NCBI GenBank assembly: GCA_002386065.1
Contig: DGES01000120.1
Span: 1,597 to 45,077, forward strand
Source: Firmicutes bacterium UBA3920
GTDB taxonomy: Bacteria; Bacillota; Clostridia; Caldicoprobacterales; Xylanivirgaceae
Reading direction: 5' to 3'
Length of the DNA: 43,481 bases
Position 1 is the first letter of the stretch, and the number at the start of each line of letters is the position of its first letter. A program made the translations under genes and the position numbers. This document shows, one piece after another, positions 1 through 9,000 of this stretch. The notes beneath the pieces were generated by a model. The model was not told the origin of the DNA. It saw nothing but the letters and a program-made list of their open reading frames with translations, and did no database searches.

Positions 1-984
1 CATATCATAACTGCTAAGTATTGGCAAAATGTAAAAAAAGATGGGCTTCATCTAACTGTAGCTGATACTGGTTGGGCAAAGGCAGTATGGGGTAAATTAT
101 ATGGGCAGTGGATCTGCGAATGTGCAGTATTTGTATATGACTTTGATCGCTTTAATCCTCAGGAACTTCTTGAAGTCATATCTAATCACAATATAACTTC
201 TTTTTGTGCACCACCCACCATATATCGTTTTCTTATAAAGGAAGATCTTACAAGATATGATTTAAGTAGCCTAGAATACTGTGTGGTTGCCGGTGAACCC
301 TTAAATCCAGAAGTTTATAGCCAATTTTATAATGCCACAGGCATAAAACTCATGGAAGGATATGGCCAAACTGAATTGACCGTTGCAATTGCAAATCTTC
401 CTGGAATGGAGCCTAAACCTGGATCTATGGGTAAACCTGTTCCTGGATATGATATAGATATATTGAATGAAAACGGTGAGCCATGTGATGTCGGTGAAGA
501 AGGACAAATAGTGGTCTATACAAATAAAAAGAAACCTATAGGTATGTTCGATGGTTATTATAGAGACACTAAAAAAACAAAAAATGTATGGCATGATGGC
601 ATATATTATACTGGGGATATGGCTTGGAAGGACGAAGATGGATACTATTGGTATGTAGGTAGAGCCGACGATGTAATAAAGAGTTCTGGATATAGAATAG
701 GACCATTTGAGGTTGAAAGTGCTCTACTTGAACATCCAGCAGTTTTGGAATGTGCTATAACAGGTGTACCCCATCCAATAAGAGGACAGGTAGTAAAGGC
801 AACCATAGTTCTTTCCAAGGGCTACAAACCTAGTGAAGAACTTAAAAAAGAACTGCAAGATCATGTTAAAAAAGTAACTGCTCCTTACAAATATCCGCGT
901 ATAATAGAATTTGTTGATGAACTGCCAAAGACCATAAGTGGAAAAATAAGAAGAGTAGAGATTCGTAAAAAGGATACCCAATAA
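1..984 (+). CDS. Acyl-CoA synthetase (AMP-forming), 3' part
   Basis: The frame is open from base 1, so the gene starts outside the window; about 327 C-terminal residues are visible. It belongs to the ANL adenylating enzymes, which activate a carboxylic acid to acyl-AMP and then to the CoA thioester. Visible family motifs are YGQTE, the YTGDMAWKDEDGYYWYVGR block with its conserved Asp, the hinge region SSGYRIGPFEVE, and the C-terminal PKTISGKIRR segment carrying the catalytic lysine. The general form resembles medium-chain/acetyl-type acyl-CoA synthetases; the exact substrate cannot be read. It is convergent with spoIVA and its last codons lie inside a shared terminator stem. Confidence 0.88.
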   Translation, partial: HIITAKYWQNVKKDGLHLTVADTGWAKAVWGKLYGQWICECAVFVYDFDRFNPQELLEVISNHNITSFCAPPTIYRFLIKEDLTRYDLSSLEYCVVAGEPLNPEVYSQFYNATGIKLMEGYGQTELTVAIANLPGMEPKPGSMGKPVPGYDIDILNENGEPCDVGEEGQIVVYTNKKKPIGMFDGYYRDTKKTKNVWHDGIYYTGDMAWKDEDGYYWYVGRADDVIKSSGYRIGPFEVESALLEHPAVLECAITGVPHPIRGQVVKATIVLSKGYKPSEELKKELQDHVKKVTAPYKYPRIIEFVDELPKTISGKIRRVEIRKKDTQ

Positions 985-1004
985 AAAATAAGGGTATCCT
1001 TTTT
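967..1004. terminator. Shared convergent terminator, acyl-CoA synthetase / spoIVA
   Basis: A 13-bp inverted repeat (967-979 with 992-1004, core AGGATACCC/GGGTATCCT) has a 12-nt loop. The + strand continues into a T run; the minus strand also ends its stem in T residues, so it can serve both converging genes. The left arm is coding sequence and the acyl-CoA synthetase stop codon (982-984) sits in the loop. Confidence 0.8.
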
Positions 1005-1036
1005 TACGAGATATTATAAATATTTCTAGTAAATTT

Positions 1037-2521
1037 CTATAATATAATGCATATAAGTCCTCCGCTGCCATCGTTTATGATGCGCTGAAGTGTCTCTTGT
1101 ATCTTCATCTGAGCATCTTCAGGCATACGCATGAGTTTATTTGACAGGCCTTCCTTTACAAGTTCATGGAGTGATTTACCAAATATATCAGTTTCCCATA
1201 TCTTCTGGGTATCGTTCTCAAACTCATCTAATAGATATCTTACAAGCTCTTCGCTTTGCTTTTCTGTCCCTACAATAGGTGATACTTCTGTCTGTATATC
1301 AACCCTTATAAAGTGTAGAGATGGCGCACTCGCCTTTAGACGCACTCCAAATGCATTCCCTTGCCTTACAATTTCTGGTTGCTCTAAAGTAAGTTCTTCC
1401 ATAGTTGGAGACACAAGTCCATATCCTGTCTCCCTTACGTCATGTAAGGCTGTAGAGATTCTATCATATTCCCGCTTAGCGTTAGCCAATTCCTTCATAA
1501 GCCCTATAAGCTGATAATCTCCTACAATCTCTAATCCGCATTCCTCACCTAATATCTTATAGAACATATTGGGTTTTGTTTCTATACTCACAGTTCCTCT
1601 GCCCGTACCTAAATCTATTGTGTCAATCACTGGTCTTTCAATAAATTCTGACTCTTCAAATAAAATTCCCATAGACTCTAAATCCCTTACCCTATATACA
1701 TCATCCATTGACTTATGTAATAGCTCTAGTATATGTTCAATAAGCCAATGATCTTCATCAAGACTCTCTACCCATCGTGGAAGTTTTATTTTTATTTCGG
1801 TTAAAGGAAATTCAAATAATATATTGCTTAGGATATTATTTATATCTTCATTAGTCATATTCATTACATCCATAGCCAATACAGGTACGCCATATTTTTC
1901 CTCAAGCCCTGTTTGCATACTCTGTGTCTCTTCGGAATGGGGTGTCTTTGAATTTAAGATTATAATAAATGGCTTGGAAATTTCAACAAGTTCTCTTATC
2001 ACACGTTCTTCCGCTTCTATGTAGTTTGAACGTGGTATATCTGTAATAGTTCCATCAGTAGTTACCACTAATCCTATAGTAGAGTGATCTATTATAACCT
2101 TTCTAGTACCTATCTCAGCAGCCTCTTCAAATGGTATATCATGTTCAAACCATGGAGTTCGAACCATACGTGGTTGCCCTTCTTCCATATGTCCTACTGC
2201 CCCTTTAACTAAATATCCAACGCAATCTACCATTCGGATGTTTAAATTTGCATTCTCCCTTATGGAAATCTCTACTGCCTCATTGGGAACAAATTTAGGT
2301 TGTGTAGTCATAATTGTCTTGCCGGCGCCACTTTGTGGCAATTCATCTAATGCCCTTTGACGCTTCATTTCATTGTCCATATTAGGAAGAACTAGAACTT
2401 CCATAAACCGTTTTATCAGAGTAGACTTTCCCGTTCTAACTGGCCCAACAACACCGATATATATATCACCATCAGTACGCTCAGCAATATCATTATAGAG
2501 ATCAAATTTCTCTATTGCCAT
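1037..2521 (-). CDS. spoIVA: Stage IV sporulation protein A (spore coat morphogenetic ATPase)
   Basis: SpoIVA, 494 residues, the usual family length. It is the mother-cell ATPase that polymerises on the outer forespore membrane and forms the basement layer of the coat. The N-terminus MAIEKFDLYNDIAERT and the Walker A motif GPVRTGKST (residues 26-34) are characteristic, as is the hydrophobic C-terminal end GGLICIIL, which in the B. subtilis protein is the region needed for SpoVM-dependent localisation. The start ATG follows GGAGG with a 7-nt spacer. In B. subtilis the gene is under sigma-E; I could not find a convincing sigma-E promoter in the 135 bp upstream. No gpsA lies between it and plsY. 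Confidence 0.97.
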   Translation of the reverse strand: MAIEKFDLYNDIAERTDGDIYIGVVGPVRTGKSTLIKRFMEVLVLPNMDNEMKRQRALDELPQSGAGKTIMTTQPKFVPNEAVEISIRENANLNIRMVDCVGYLVKGAVGHMEEGQPRMVRTPWFEHDIPFEEAAEIGTRKVIIDHSTIGLVVTTDGTITDIPRSNYIEAEERVIRELVEISKPFIIILNSKTPHSEETQSMQTGLEEKYGVPVLAMDVMNMTNEDINNILSNILFEFPLTEIKIKLPRWVESLDEDHWLIEHILELLHKSMDDVYRVRDLESMGILFEESEFIERPVIDTIDLGTGRGTVSIETKPNMFYKILGEECGLEIVGDYQLIGLMKELANAKREYDRISTALHDVRETGYGLVSPTMEELTLEQPEIVRQGNAFGVRLKASAPSLHFIRVDIQTEVSPIVGTEKQSEELVRYLLDEFENDTQKIWETDIFGKSLHELVKEGLSNKLMRMPEDAQMKIQETLQRIINDGSGGLICIIL

Positions 2522-2637
2522 CCCATTCCCTCCAATATATGTTAAATTGAATATCCACTATTTCTCTATAAGTGAAGATATACGATTAAACATTATATAT
2601 ATATTTATGAGATGGCAAAATTATGACAAGTTCAAAT

Positions 2638-2671
2638 AACTATTTAAAAGAGTTTCTCATTTTAAATAGTT
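2638..2671. terminator. 12-bp hairpin at the end of plsY, possible terminator
   Basis: A perfect 12-bp inverted repeat (AACTATTTAAAA / TTTTAAATAGTT) with a 10-nt loop spans the plsY stop codon (2657-2659). The long T run follows it on the + strand (2672-2682); on the minus strand, where plsY is transcribed, the T tract is weak. It may be an inefficient plsY terminator or a block to antisense transcription. Confidence 0.45.
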
Positions 2672-3259
2672 TCTTTTTTTTATTTGCATCTTATTCTCCG
2701 TACCATTTAATAATCGTTTTATATTATCCTTATGTCTATATAGACCTAAAACCATTATAAGTAATGCAACAAAGACATATTGCTTAGGATATCTATATAA
2801 CGCAGTCAGTATAGGTGCAAGTATTACACCTACAATTGATGCCAATGAAACATAGCAAGTATTATATATTATAATAATACCAATTATTAAAGCAGTGAGA
2901 GGAACTAAAGGTGCCAAATATAATAGTACGCCAAATGACGTGGATATACCCTTACCTCCCTTAAAATGTAGAAAAATCGGATAGTCATGCCCTATTATTA
3001 CTGCACAACCTGCTAAAGCTGCACCAAGTTGGCCACCCAATAAATTTCCTATCATTGCGGCGAGGAAACCCTTCAATACATCTAATATAAAGACTATAAT
3101 ACCTGGTCGTGTTCCTAATACCCGCCATACATTTGTAGCGCCGGCATTCCCACTGCCATGATTACGAATATCTATATTCCCAAGCAATTTCCCTGCAAAA
3201 TATGACGGCGCAATATTGCCCATCAAATATCCTATTATAATAGCAAGAATATATCTCAT
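2657..3259 (-). CDS. plsY: Acyl-phosphate:glycerol-3-phosphate acyltransferase PlsY
   Basis: PlsY, 200 residues, an integral membrane enzyme that moves the acyl group of acyl-phosphate to sn-glycerol 3-phosphate, the first step of phospholipid synthesis in most Firmicutes. Conserved blocks are visible: GSGNAGATNVWRVLG near the N-terminus, the FKGGKGISTSFGVLL loop, and several hydrophobic segments across the length. The ATG at 3259 has an AGGAG site 9 nt upstream. It follows der with a short gap, as in many Clostridia. Its usual partner gpsA, which makes glycerol 3-phosphate, is not beside it here. Confidence 0.95.
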   Translation of the reverse strand: MRYILAIIIGYLMGNIAPSYFAGKLLGNIDIRNHGSGNAGATNVWRVLGTRPGIIVFILDVLKGFLAAMIGNLLGGQLGAALAGCAVIIGHDYPIFLHFKGGKGISTSFGVLLYLAPLVPLTALIIGIIIIYNTCYVSLASIVGVILAPILTALYRYPKQYVFVALLIMVLGLYRHKDNIKRLLNGTENKMQIKKRNYLK

Positions 3260-3280
3260 CCTAAACCTCTCCTTTTCTTT

Positions 3281-4591
3281 TTACTTCTGACGGAATATTA
3301 TCCTTATGGGTGTACCTTCAAAATTAAAAGTCTTTCTAAAAAAATTTTCAATATAACGTTCATATGAATAATGCACAAGTTCTTTATCATTTACAAATAT
3401 GACAAAAGTAGGAGGCTTTATAGAAACCTGCGTACAATAGTATAATTTTAAACGTCTCCCCTTATCTGACGGTGGCTGGAACATAGCAGTTGCCTCATAT
3501 AGACAGTCATTTAATACGCCTGTTTTAATTCGCTGAATAGAATTACCATATACATTATCCACAAGCTCCATTATCTTATCTACTCTTCGTCCTGTTTTAG
3601 CAGATATGAATATACTTGGTGCATAATTCATAAATGTAAGATTGTTTCCTATCATCTTTTTATATTCATATATTGTATTTGTATCTTTATCTATCAAATC
3701 CCACTTATTCATCACCAAAATTGAGGCTTTTCCTTCTTCATGAACTAGCCCCGCAATTCTGACATCTTGTGCACTTATCTCAGCAGTCGCATCCATAACT
3801 ATAATTGCCACATCACACCGCCTTATAGCTGATAAAGCCCGCATGACGCTATAGCGCTCCAGCGACTCGTCTATACGACTTTTCCTCCTTATACCTGCTG
3901 TATCAATTATTGTATACCTTTTTTCATCGTACTTAAAATGTGTGTCTACTGCATCCCGCGTGGTACCTGGTATATCTGATACAATTACCCTATCCTCTCC
4001 TAATATCTTATTTACCAACGATGATTTCCCCACATTGGGTTTTCCCACAACGGCTATCTTTATTATACCATCATTCTCGTCTTCTTGGACATCATCTGGA
4101 AAATGAGATATGAGCTCATCTAAAAAATCCCCTATGCCCCTCTTATGTGTTGCAGATACTGAAATAGGTGTTCCTAACCCCAGATTATAAAATTCATATA
4201 TATTATCCTCCATATGCAGGGCATCAATTTTATTGACAGCAAGTACAATCTCTTTATTTGCCTTCCTCAATATATTTGCTATCTCATAATCAGCATGCGT
4301 TACTCCTTGAATACCATCTACAAGAAAAACAATGACATCTGCTGTTTCAATAGCAACTTCTACTTGCTGTCTTATATGAAATAAAAACTCATCGTCACTT
4401 TGGGGATCCAATCCACCTGTATCCACTAAGGTAAATTGTCTACCTAACCACTCTGTATCTGCATATATCCTATCTCTAGTTACACCTGGCTCATCATGTA
4501 CTATAGATATCCGTTTGCCCACAATCTGATTAAAAAAAGTAGATTTTCCTACATTAGGTCGTCCTACAATTGCCACTATTGGTTTAGCCAT
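3281..4591 (-). CDS. der: Ribosome-assembly GTPase Der (EngA)
   Basis: Der has two GTPase domains in tandem and acts in maturation of the 50S ribosomal subunit. Both P-loops are present (GRPNVGKST near residue 10 and GKPNVGKSS near 180), with G3 motifs DTGG and DTAG, G4 motifs NKID and NKWD, and a C-terminal KH-like domain ending FEGTPIRIIFRQK. The start chosen is ATG 4591 (MAKPIVAIVGRPN), preceded by GGGGTGA at a proper distance; a GTG at 4600 in the same frame would add three residues and overlap the upstream stop. The gene is translationally close to the DUF512 gene upstream. Confidence 0.97.
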   Translation of the reverse strand: MAKPIVAIVGRPNVGKSTFFNQIVGKRISIVHDEPGVTRDRIYADTEWLGRQFTLVDTGGLDPQSDDEFLFHIRQQVEVAIETADVIVFLVDGIQGVTHADYEIANILRKANKEIVLAVNKIDALHMEDNIYEFYNLGLGTPISVSATHKRGIGDFLDELISHFPDDVQEDENDGIIKIAVVGKPNVGKSSLVNKILGEDRVIVSDIPGTTRDAVDTHFKYDEKRYTIIDTAGIRRKSRIDESLERYSVMRALSAIRRCDVAIIVMDATAEISAQDVRIAGLVHEEGKASILVMNKWDLIDKDTNTIYEYKKMIGNNLTFMNYAPSIFISAKTGRRVDKIMELVDNVYGNSIQRIKTGVLNDCLYEATAMFQPPSDKGRRLKLYYCTQVSIKPPTFVIFVNDKELVHYSYERYIENFFRKTFNFEGTPIRIIFRQK

Positions 4592-4596
4592 ATCAA

Positions 4597-5928
4597 TCAC
4601 CCCATTCTCATGCCATATATATCTATAATAGCCTCTACTAATGCATTGCCATCGACAGGCACTGAAATTATCTCCACCCCTAGTTTGTCTTTGAGTTCTA
4701 TAAGCGGCATATCATCTAAAAATACATCTTCCCCTCTTCTAAGCATTACATCTGGAAGCAGTAGAGCATCACCTAGGTCTTTGCCCTTTAAATTTTTCAC
4801 AATGTCAACACCTGTTATAAGACCTGCTACTGTCACACTATGTCCAAAAAAATCATTTTTTATTGGATATACATCAATTTTTATCCCACTCTTATCCTCT
4901 ATAGCACGTGCCCATTTTAACATGAAATTAGCAGCCGATATTCCCGTTGCCAGGGAAATATGTCCCTTTACTCCATCTAAACTAGGCATATTATCTAATG
5001 TATTATATAGCTCATCTTGAAATCTTACAATTAGTCCCACACCATTGTCAAGTTGAGGAAATCCATCATAATCTTCATATGAAGGAAAATCACTACCCGC
5101 TAATATATAAAACTCGTCTGAAGCATATATAAATCGCCTACCTAGATTTTCAAGTGCCCTATGTTGCCATATGTCTAATTGTGACAACACATTATTTGCC
5201 GACTTGCTATCAAATGGCTCTATATTCTCTAATCCCTTCCTATATTTTGTAAGTCCAACAGGTACAAGGGCAATAGATTCTATAATATCTCTATATTGCC
5301 ACAAATCTGACAAAGTTCTATCTAGCTCTAAAGCATCATTCCAACCAGGACACAGAACTAATTGACAGTTGAGTTTTATACCACCTTTATGAAAAATATC
5401 AAGATATTTTAGTACCTCACCTGCTCTCTTATTGTTCATCATACTCCTTCTCAATTGTGGATTTGTCGTATGGATAGATACATATAAGGGACTTATACCC
5501 ATACTAACTATTCTATCTACATCTTGATCAGACAAGTTTGTAAGTGTTATATAATTCCCCATCAAAAACGATAGACGCCAATCATCATCTTTAAAATATA
5601 GGGTAGAACGCATATTAGGTGGTAATTGGTCAACAAAACAGAATATACATTTGTTTCTACAACGCCTATTCTCATCCATAAGCCATGGACGAAAAATTAG
5701 TCCTATATCTTCATATGCATCTTTTTCTATCTCAAGTATTAGCTCCTCCCCATTTTTTCTCTCTATTAAAACTTCTAAATACTCAAGAGCCATAAATTCC
5801 ATATAATCAATTAGATCTATAACCTGCTCTCCATTTATACTGATAAGTTTATCGCCTTTTTCTAGGCCTATTTCATGTGTAATACTGCCTATGCTTACAT
5901 CGTCTATAACATGTCTTCTAAAGTCCAA
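4597..5928 (-). CDS. DUF512 family protein with PDZ and radical-SAM-like regions
   Basis: 443 residues. The N-terminal 60 residues look like a PDZ domain (IGLEKGDKLISINGEQV). A cysteine motif CRNKCIFCFVDQLP near residue 90 (C-x3-C-x2-C) is the radical SAM [4Fe-4S] type, followed by a TIM-barrel-like stretch and the C-terminal DUF512 domain. This architecture is a known conserved family of unknown function, usually found upstream of der in Clostridia, as here. The start is TTG 5928, 6 nt after GGAGG; the nearby ATG at 5932 runs into a stop after four codons. The biochemical role is unknown. Confidence 0.85.
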   Translation of the reverse strand: MDFRRHVIDDVSIGSITHEIGLEKGDKLISINGEQVIDLIDYMEFMALEYLEVLIERKNGEELILEIEKDAYEDIGLIFRPWLMDENRRCRNKCIFCFVDQLPPNMRSTLYFKDDDWRLSFLMGNYITLTNLSDQDVDRIVSMGISPLYVSIHTTNPQLRRSMMNNKRAGEVLKYLDIFHKGGIKLNCQLVLCPGWNDALELDRTLSDLWQYRDIIESIALVPVGLTKYRKGLENIEPFDSKSANNVLSQLDIWQHRALENLGRRFIYASDEFYILAGSDFPSYEDYDGFPQLDNGVGLIVRFQDELYNTLDNMPSLDGVKGHISLATGISAANFMLKWARAIEDKSGIKIDVYPIKNDFFGHSVTVAGLITGVDIVKNLKGKDLGDALLLPDVMLRRGEDVFLDDMPLIELKDKLGVEIISVPVDGNALVEAIIDIYGMRMG

Positions 5929-6013
5929 TCATTTCCTCCCCCTACAACTTTAACCTTCTAATATTCTTTCATATATTATCACATATTCATTATCTTTAAA
6001 AATTACCACCATG

Positions 6014-6487
6014 TCAAGAACTACTTATAATATCACGTTCCTTTTGCTGCACCTTTCCAACTAATTCTACAAAAATTTTATAATATCTTCGGATGCCCCA
6101 TATTGTCAAAGGTTGACCTATTGACACAAGCCCTAATCTCCTAGATAACATTCCACCTAAGGCCGTAACTGGGTGGAGTTCTACTAGGGCATTTACAAAT
6201 AAAATATCATTATTTGTAATATAATGTTCATTCAGATAGCCTTTTATAGCAGGAATCACAACTTCCCTGCCATTTCTCATACCCATTATATATATATCAC
6301 ATCCATATTCATCAGTACCCACAAATACAGTCGAACCAATATCATTGTTTTTCATCTTATCATAGAAAGGAATCTCTTTAAAAGCAAAAGCTGCAGGTAT
6401 ATTATCTTTAGGAAGATAATTCAAATGTATAGCTGCACATACAATAGATGTATGTGCTCCACCATAACAGTGATAAAAAATCTTCAA
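6014..6487 (-). CDS. DUF3189 family protein
   Basis: 157 residues, beginning MKIFYHCYGGAHTSIVCAAIHL, the conserved start of DUF3189. The family is of unknown function and is found mainly in spore-forming Firmicutes. Other family-like features are the FVGTDEYGCDIYIMG segment and a C-terminal amphipathic region. The start is TTG 6487 with GGGAG 9 nt upstream. It lies just downstream of a divergent paralogue and in the same orientation as spoIIP, which hints at a role in sporulation (inference from neighbourhood only). No signal peptide or membrane segment is seen. Confidence 0.8.
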   Translation of the reverse strand: MKIFYHCYGGAHTSIVCAAIHLNYLPKDNIPAAFAFKEIPFYDKMKNNDIGSTVFVGTDEYGCDIYIMGMRNGREVVIPAIKGYLNEHYITNNDILFVNALVELHPVTALGGMLSRRLGLVSIGQPLTIWGIRRYYKIFVELVGKVQQKERDIISSS

Positions 6488-6510
6488 GACTCATTACTCC
6501 CTTTTAATGA

Positions 6511-6954
6511 CTATTCGCTATTAAATAGTCCTGTTTCATTTTTTACAAAATATCTAGCTCTAGGATACATCCTACGACACCAATAATAAAACAGCCATTT
6601 GGCTGCACTGTATAGATGGGCATTATCTCCTATCTTCTCTATTATATGTGGAAGAGATGTGGAAATTTTAGTTGTATCTATATGTTTTATATCATTCCCT
6701 ATATCATATATTTCTCGAAAGCTACTTTGGCTATTTATGATCACATCAGTAAATTCCTTACAACCCATTGCATATACTCTGTTTAATTCATGGTCTAAAC
6801 CAACAAATATTAAGTTCCCAAATTGTTTTGAATATTTTCTACATAATTCAAAATATGAATACATACTATAACAGTCAAATTCCATACCTATATGGATAAG
6901 TGCACACAGATAGGCCTCATACGTTGCAAAATAACCACAATATATTATATCCAT
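6511..6954 (-). CDS. Divergent DUF3189-like paralogue
   Basis: 147 residues, alignable by eye with the next gene: MDIIYCGYFATYEAYLCALIHIG corresponds to its N-terminus, and FVGLDHELNRVYAMG to FVGTDEYGCDIYIMG. The glycine-histidine signature of family members (CYGGAH) is replaced by CGYFATY, so any active-site use of those residues would be lost. The ATG at 6954 has GGAG 8 nt upstream. The gene is 24 bp from its paralogue, suggesting tandem duplication and divergence. Function unknown; the two proteins could form a heteromer (inference). Confidence 0.65.
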   Translation of the reverse strand: MDIIYCGYFATYEAYLCALIHIGMEFDCYSMYSYFELCRKYSKQFGNLIFVGLDHELNRVYAMGCKEFTDVIINSQSSFREIYDIGNDIKHIDTTKISTSLPHIIEKIGDNAHLYSAAKWLFYYWCRRMYPRARYFVKNETGLFNSE

Positions 6955-6987
6955 TTATTTTTCTCCAAACTTTTTCCCCTTATAATA

Positions 6988-8121
6988 CTACTTATTATTA
7001 TCTCCATCCTTCCTTGACCCTAATATTTTTGCCTTAAGTTCCCTACCTCCAGAACTTATAAACATATAGCCTACTATACCTATTGCCAATATCACCACTA
7101 ACCACAAAATACCTTTACTTTGACCTTTGCTCTTTTCATAGGTAATAGGGGTTGTCTTATACTCTTTTGTAGGTTTTTCCACAGATTTTATAGTACCACC
7201 AAATAAGCTCTTAGAGACTACATCAGCTAAGAATTTCGCAGAAGTCTGGGCCGCTTCTTTATTATTTTCATAGGTCCCTATTTCAAATAATAGAGAACGA
7301 GGAGATAATTCTTGGTTATACATCCCCTTACCTATATATATATCTTTTATGAGTCCTGGATAGGTTTTGTCAGCTACTGCCTTTATCTTATATGCCAATT
7401 CCTGATTAGCCTGTCTATTTTGATTACGTCTACCTATGACTATTCTTACTCTTGTAGCAGGTTGCCCAGCCAAATTTATATCATATTGTTCTTTAGGTAC
7501 TGCATCTCTATGAACATCAAACAGTGCAGCAACTGGCTGCTTTGTCTTTATAAGTCTTATAGCAGTATTCCTTGAACGCCTATATGCACCTGCATCGTGG
7601 GGAGCATGACAAGTCTTGTCTATTTGGACATTAACCCCCTGAGATTTCAAGGCATCATTAAAAGACTGAGCCACATCTAATATACCACCTGAGCCTACTA
7701 TACTTGGAGTACCGTCACTTGGAACATACGATTCATCACTATGTGTACAGTATATGAGTACATGTGCATCCTCATTTGGAGCTACTACTGACAAGGTATC
7801 AACAGCACAAGTAGACCCATTAATGGCCACTTCTTCAATTTCCGGTAATTCTATATCGTCTATATAAGTTGCAATCGCTATACGATTATCTTTATCTATA
7901 GAAGATATTCTATAGTACCGATTATTTTCTGTTATATATTCATCATCCACAAAAATTTCCCTTCCCATGAGTCCGAGTATATCGCCTTCTTCTCCCTTTA
8001 TAGTATAATATCCAAGTTCATCTTCATACCAGTCATCAGCTATAGCATAATTAGACATAATAAAAACAGTCAGCAATAAAATGATAATTCCCATAAACCA
8101 TCCTTTACTCTTCATCCTCAT
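6988..8121 (-). CDS. spoIIP: Stage II sporulation protein P (peptidoglycan amidase/endopeptidase)
   Basis: SpoIIP is the cell-wall hydrolase that, with SpoIID and SpoIIM, drives septal thinning and engulfment. The conserved catalytic blocks are present: VLIYCTHSDESYVP, CHAPHDAGAYRRSR and ALFDVHRDAV, containing the metal-binding His and Glu residues. There is an N-terminal membrane anchor and a second hydrophobic segment near the C-terminus (GILWLVVILAIGIVGYMFI). Start: AGGAGG lies at 8128-8133, and of the in-frame ATGs at 8136, 8124, 8121 and 8115 the one at 8121 has a 6-nt spacer, so it is preferred. It overlaps the end of the upstream DUF1614 gene. Confidence 0.92.
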   Translation of the reverse strand: MRMKSKGWFMGIIILLLTVFIMSNYAIADDWYEDELGYYTIKGEEGDILGLMGREIFVDDEYITENNRYYRISSIDKDNRIAIATYIDDIELPEIEEVAINGSTCAVDTLSVVAPNEDAHVLIYCTHSDESYVPSDGTPSIVGSGGILDVAQSFNDALKSQGVNVQIDKTCHAPHDAGAYRRSRNTAIRLIKTKQPVAALFDVHRDAVPKEQYDINLAGQPATRVRIVIGRRNQNRQANQELAYKIKAVADKTYPGLIKDIYIGKGMYNQELSPRSLLFEIGTYENNKEAAQTSAKFLADVVSKSLFGGTIKSVEKPTKEYKTTPITYEKSKGQSKGILWLVVILAIGIVGYMFISSGGRELKAKILGSRKDGDNNK

Positions 8122-8815
8122 CATCTGCCTCCTCATTTCTTTCTTCCGAATCTAAATTAGGTTGTAATTCTTCTGCAAACTCACCATGATTAAATCTCAA
8201 TCGTTTCTTCTCTGTACCTCCCTGAAGCCTTTCTCTAAATTCCCCTATAAACTCAGAAAGTATTACAGCTAAAAGTCCCGATATCACAATGGCATCTAAG
8301 GCTCCTCCACCACCTAGTCTTACTGGGCTTGGTATATTCATTATTACATTTTCAACTCCCTGACCAATATCTGCTAAAATGATCCCCATTACACCAGCAA
8401 TAAAAGATGCCCTTCGTGATCTTGCTATGAGATAACCCACTAAACCTGACACAATACCATATATATAGTTTGGATCCACAACAATATTCTCAGGCTCTGA
8501 TGGCATTAATCTACCCACTAAAAATACTGCTATACCTGCCAATACAGAAGCTAATATGGATCTTACCTTCTCTTTTTTGGTCCCCGCCTTTACGTATAGG
8601 TATACCACCAATATAAAAGGTACAATAGCACCTCCTATATTTATAGAAAATCGATTGCCAATAGGTATGTCAGGTAATATTCCTCCTATAAATATAGCCA
8701 ACATAAAGAGAATGGCACTTTTGTCACTAAGTCTCATTCTATCCAAAATATTTTGTCCCACACCAAATAATATAAGAATAGATATAAATACAAGCATCGT
8801 CAATCCAAAAGGCAT
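8105..8815 (-). CDS. DUF1614 family membrane protein
   Basis: About 236 residues with at least six hydrophobic segments and an acidic C-terminal tail (ERNEEADDEDEE). The pattern of paired transmembrane helices with a GGGGALDAIVISGLLAVIL block fits the DUF1614 family, a membrane family of unknown function. The start ATG 8815 (MPFGLTML) has GGAG 8 nt upstream; the GTG at 8824 is too near that site. It overlaps spoIIP by a few codons, so the two are probably co-translated and the protein may act in engulfment or spore membrane function (inference). Confidence 0.68.
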   Translation of the reverse strand: MPFGLTMLVFISILILFGVGQNILDRMRLSDKSAILFMLAIFIGGILPDIPIGNRFSINIGGAIVPFILVVYLYVKAGTKKEKVRSILASVLAGIAVFLVGRLMPSEPENIVVDPNYIYGIVSGLVGYLIARSRRASFIAGVMGIILADIGQGVENVIMNIPSPVRLGGGGALDAIVISGLLAVILSEFIGEFRERLQGGTEKKRLRFNHGEFAEELQPNLDSEERNEEADDEDEE

Positions 8816-9000
8816 TACATTCACTCCTTAAACGATATACTATATCTTTTGCTATTTTAGCTTTCCCTAAGTTTTACATATGTATTCTCTTAAAAATAAA
8901 AAATAAAACCTCTATTAAAGTAATACTAGATCTTATTGTAACCATTTGTTGAACTATGAATAACATGCTAATAGTCGGAACAATAAAAAGGAGTGATACG

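Noticed and set aside
2522..2656. Sigma-E promoter for spoIVA
   Set aside because: CATA-like -10 matches exist (for example CATAAATA, CATATATT), but the spacing to any -35-like ATA is wrong or the site runs into the ribosome site.
8105..8136. spoIIP start at ATG 8136
   Set aside because: It lies upstream of the AGGAGG at 8128-8133; ATG 8121 has the proper spacing.
8816..9000. Sigma-G or sigma-E promoter for ytaF (CATGCTAAT near 8962)
   Set aside because: The -10-like match has one mismatch and no acceptable -35 at the required distance.
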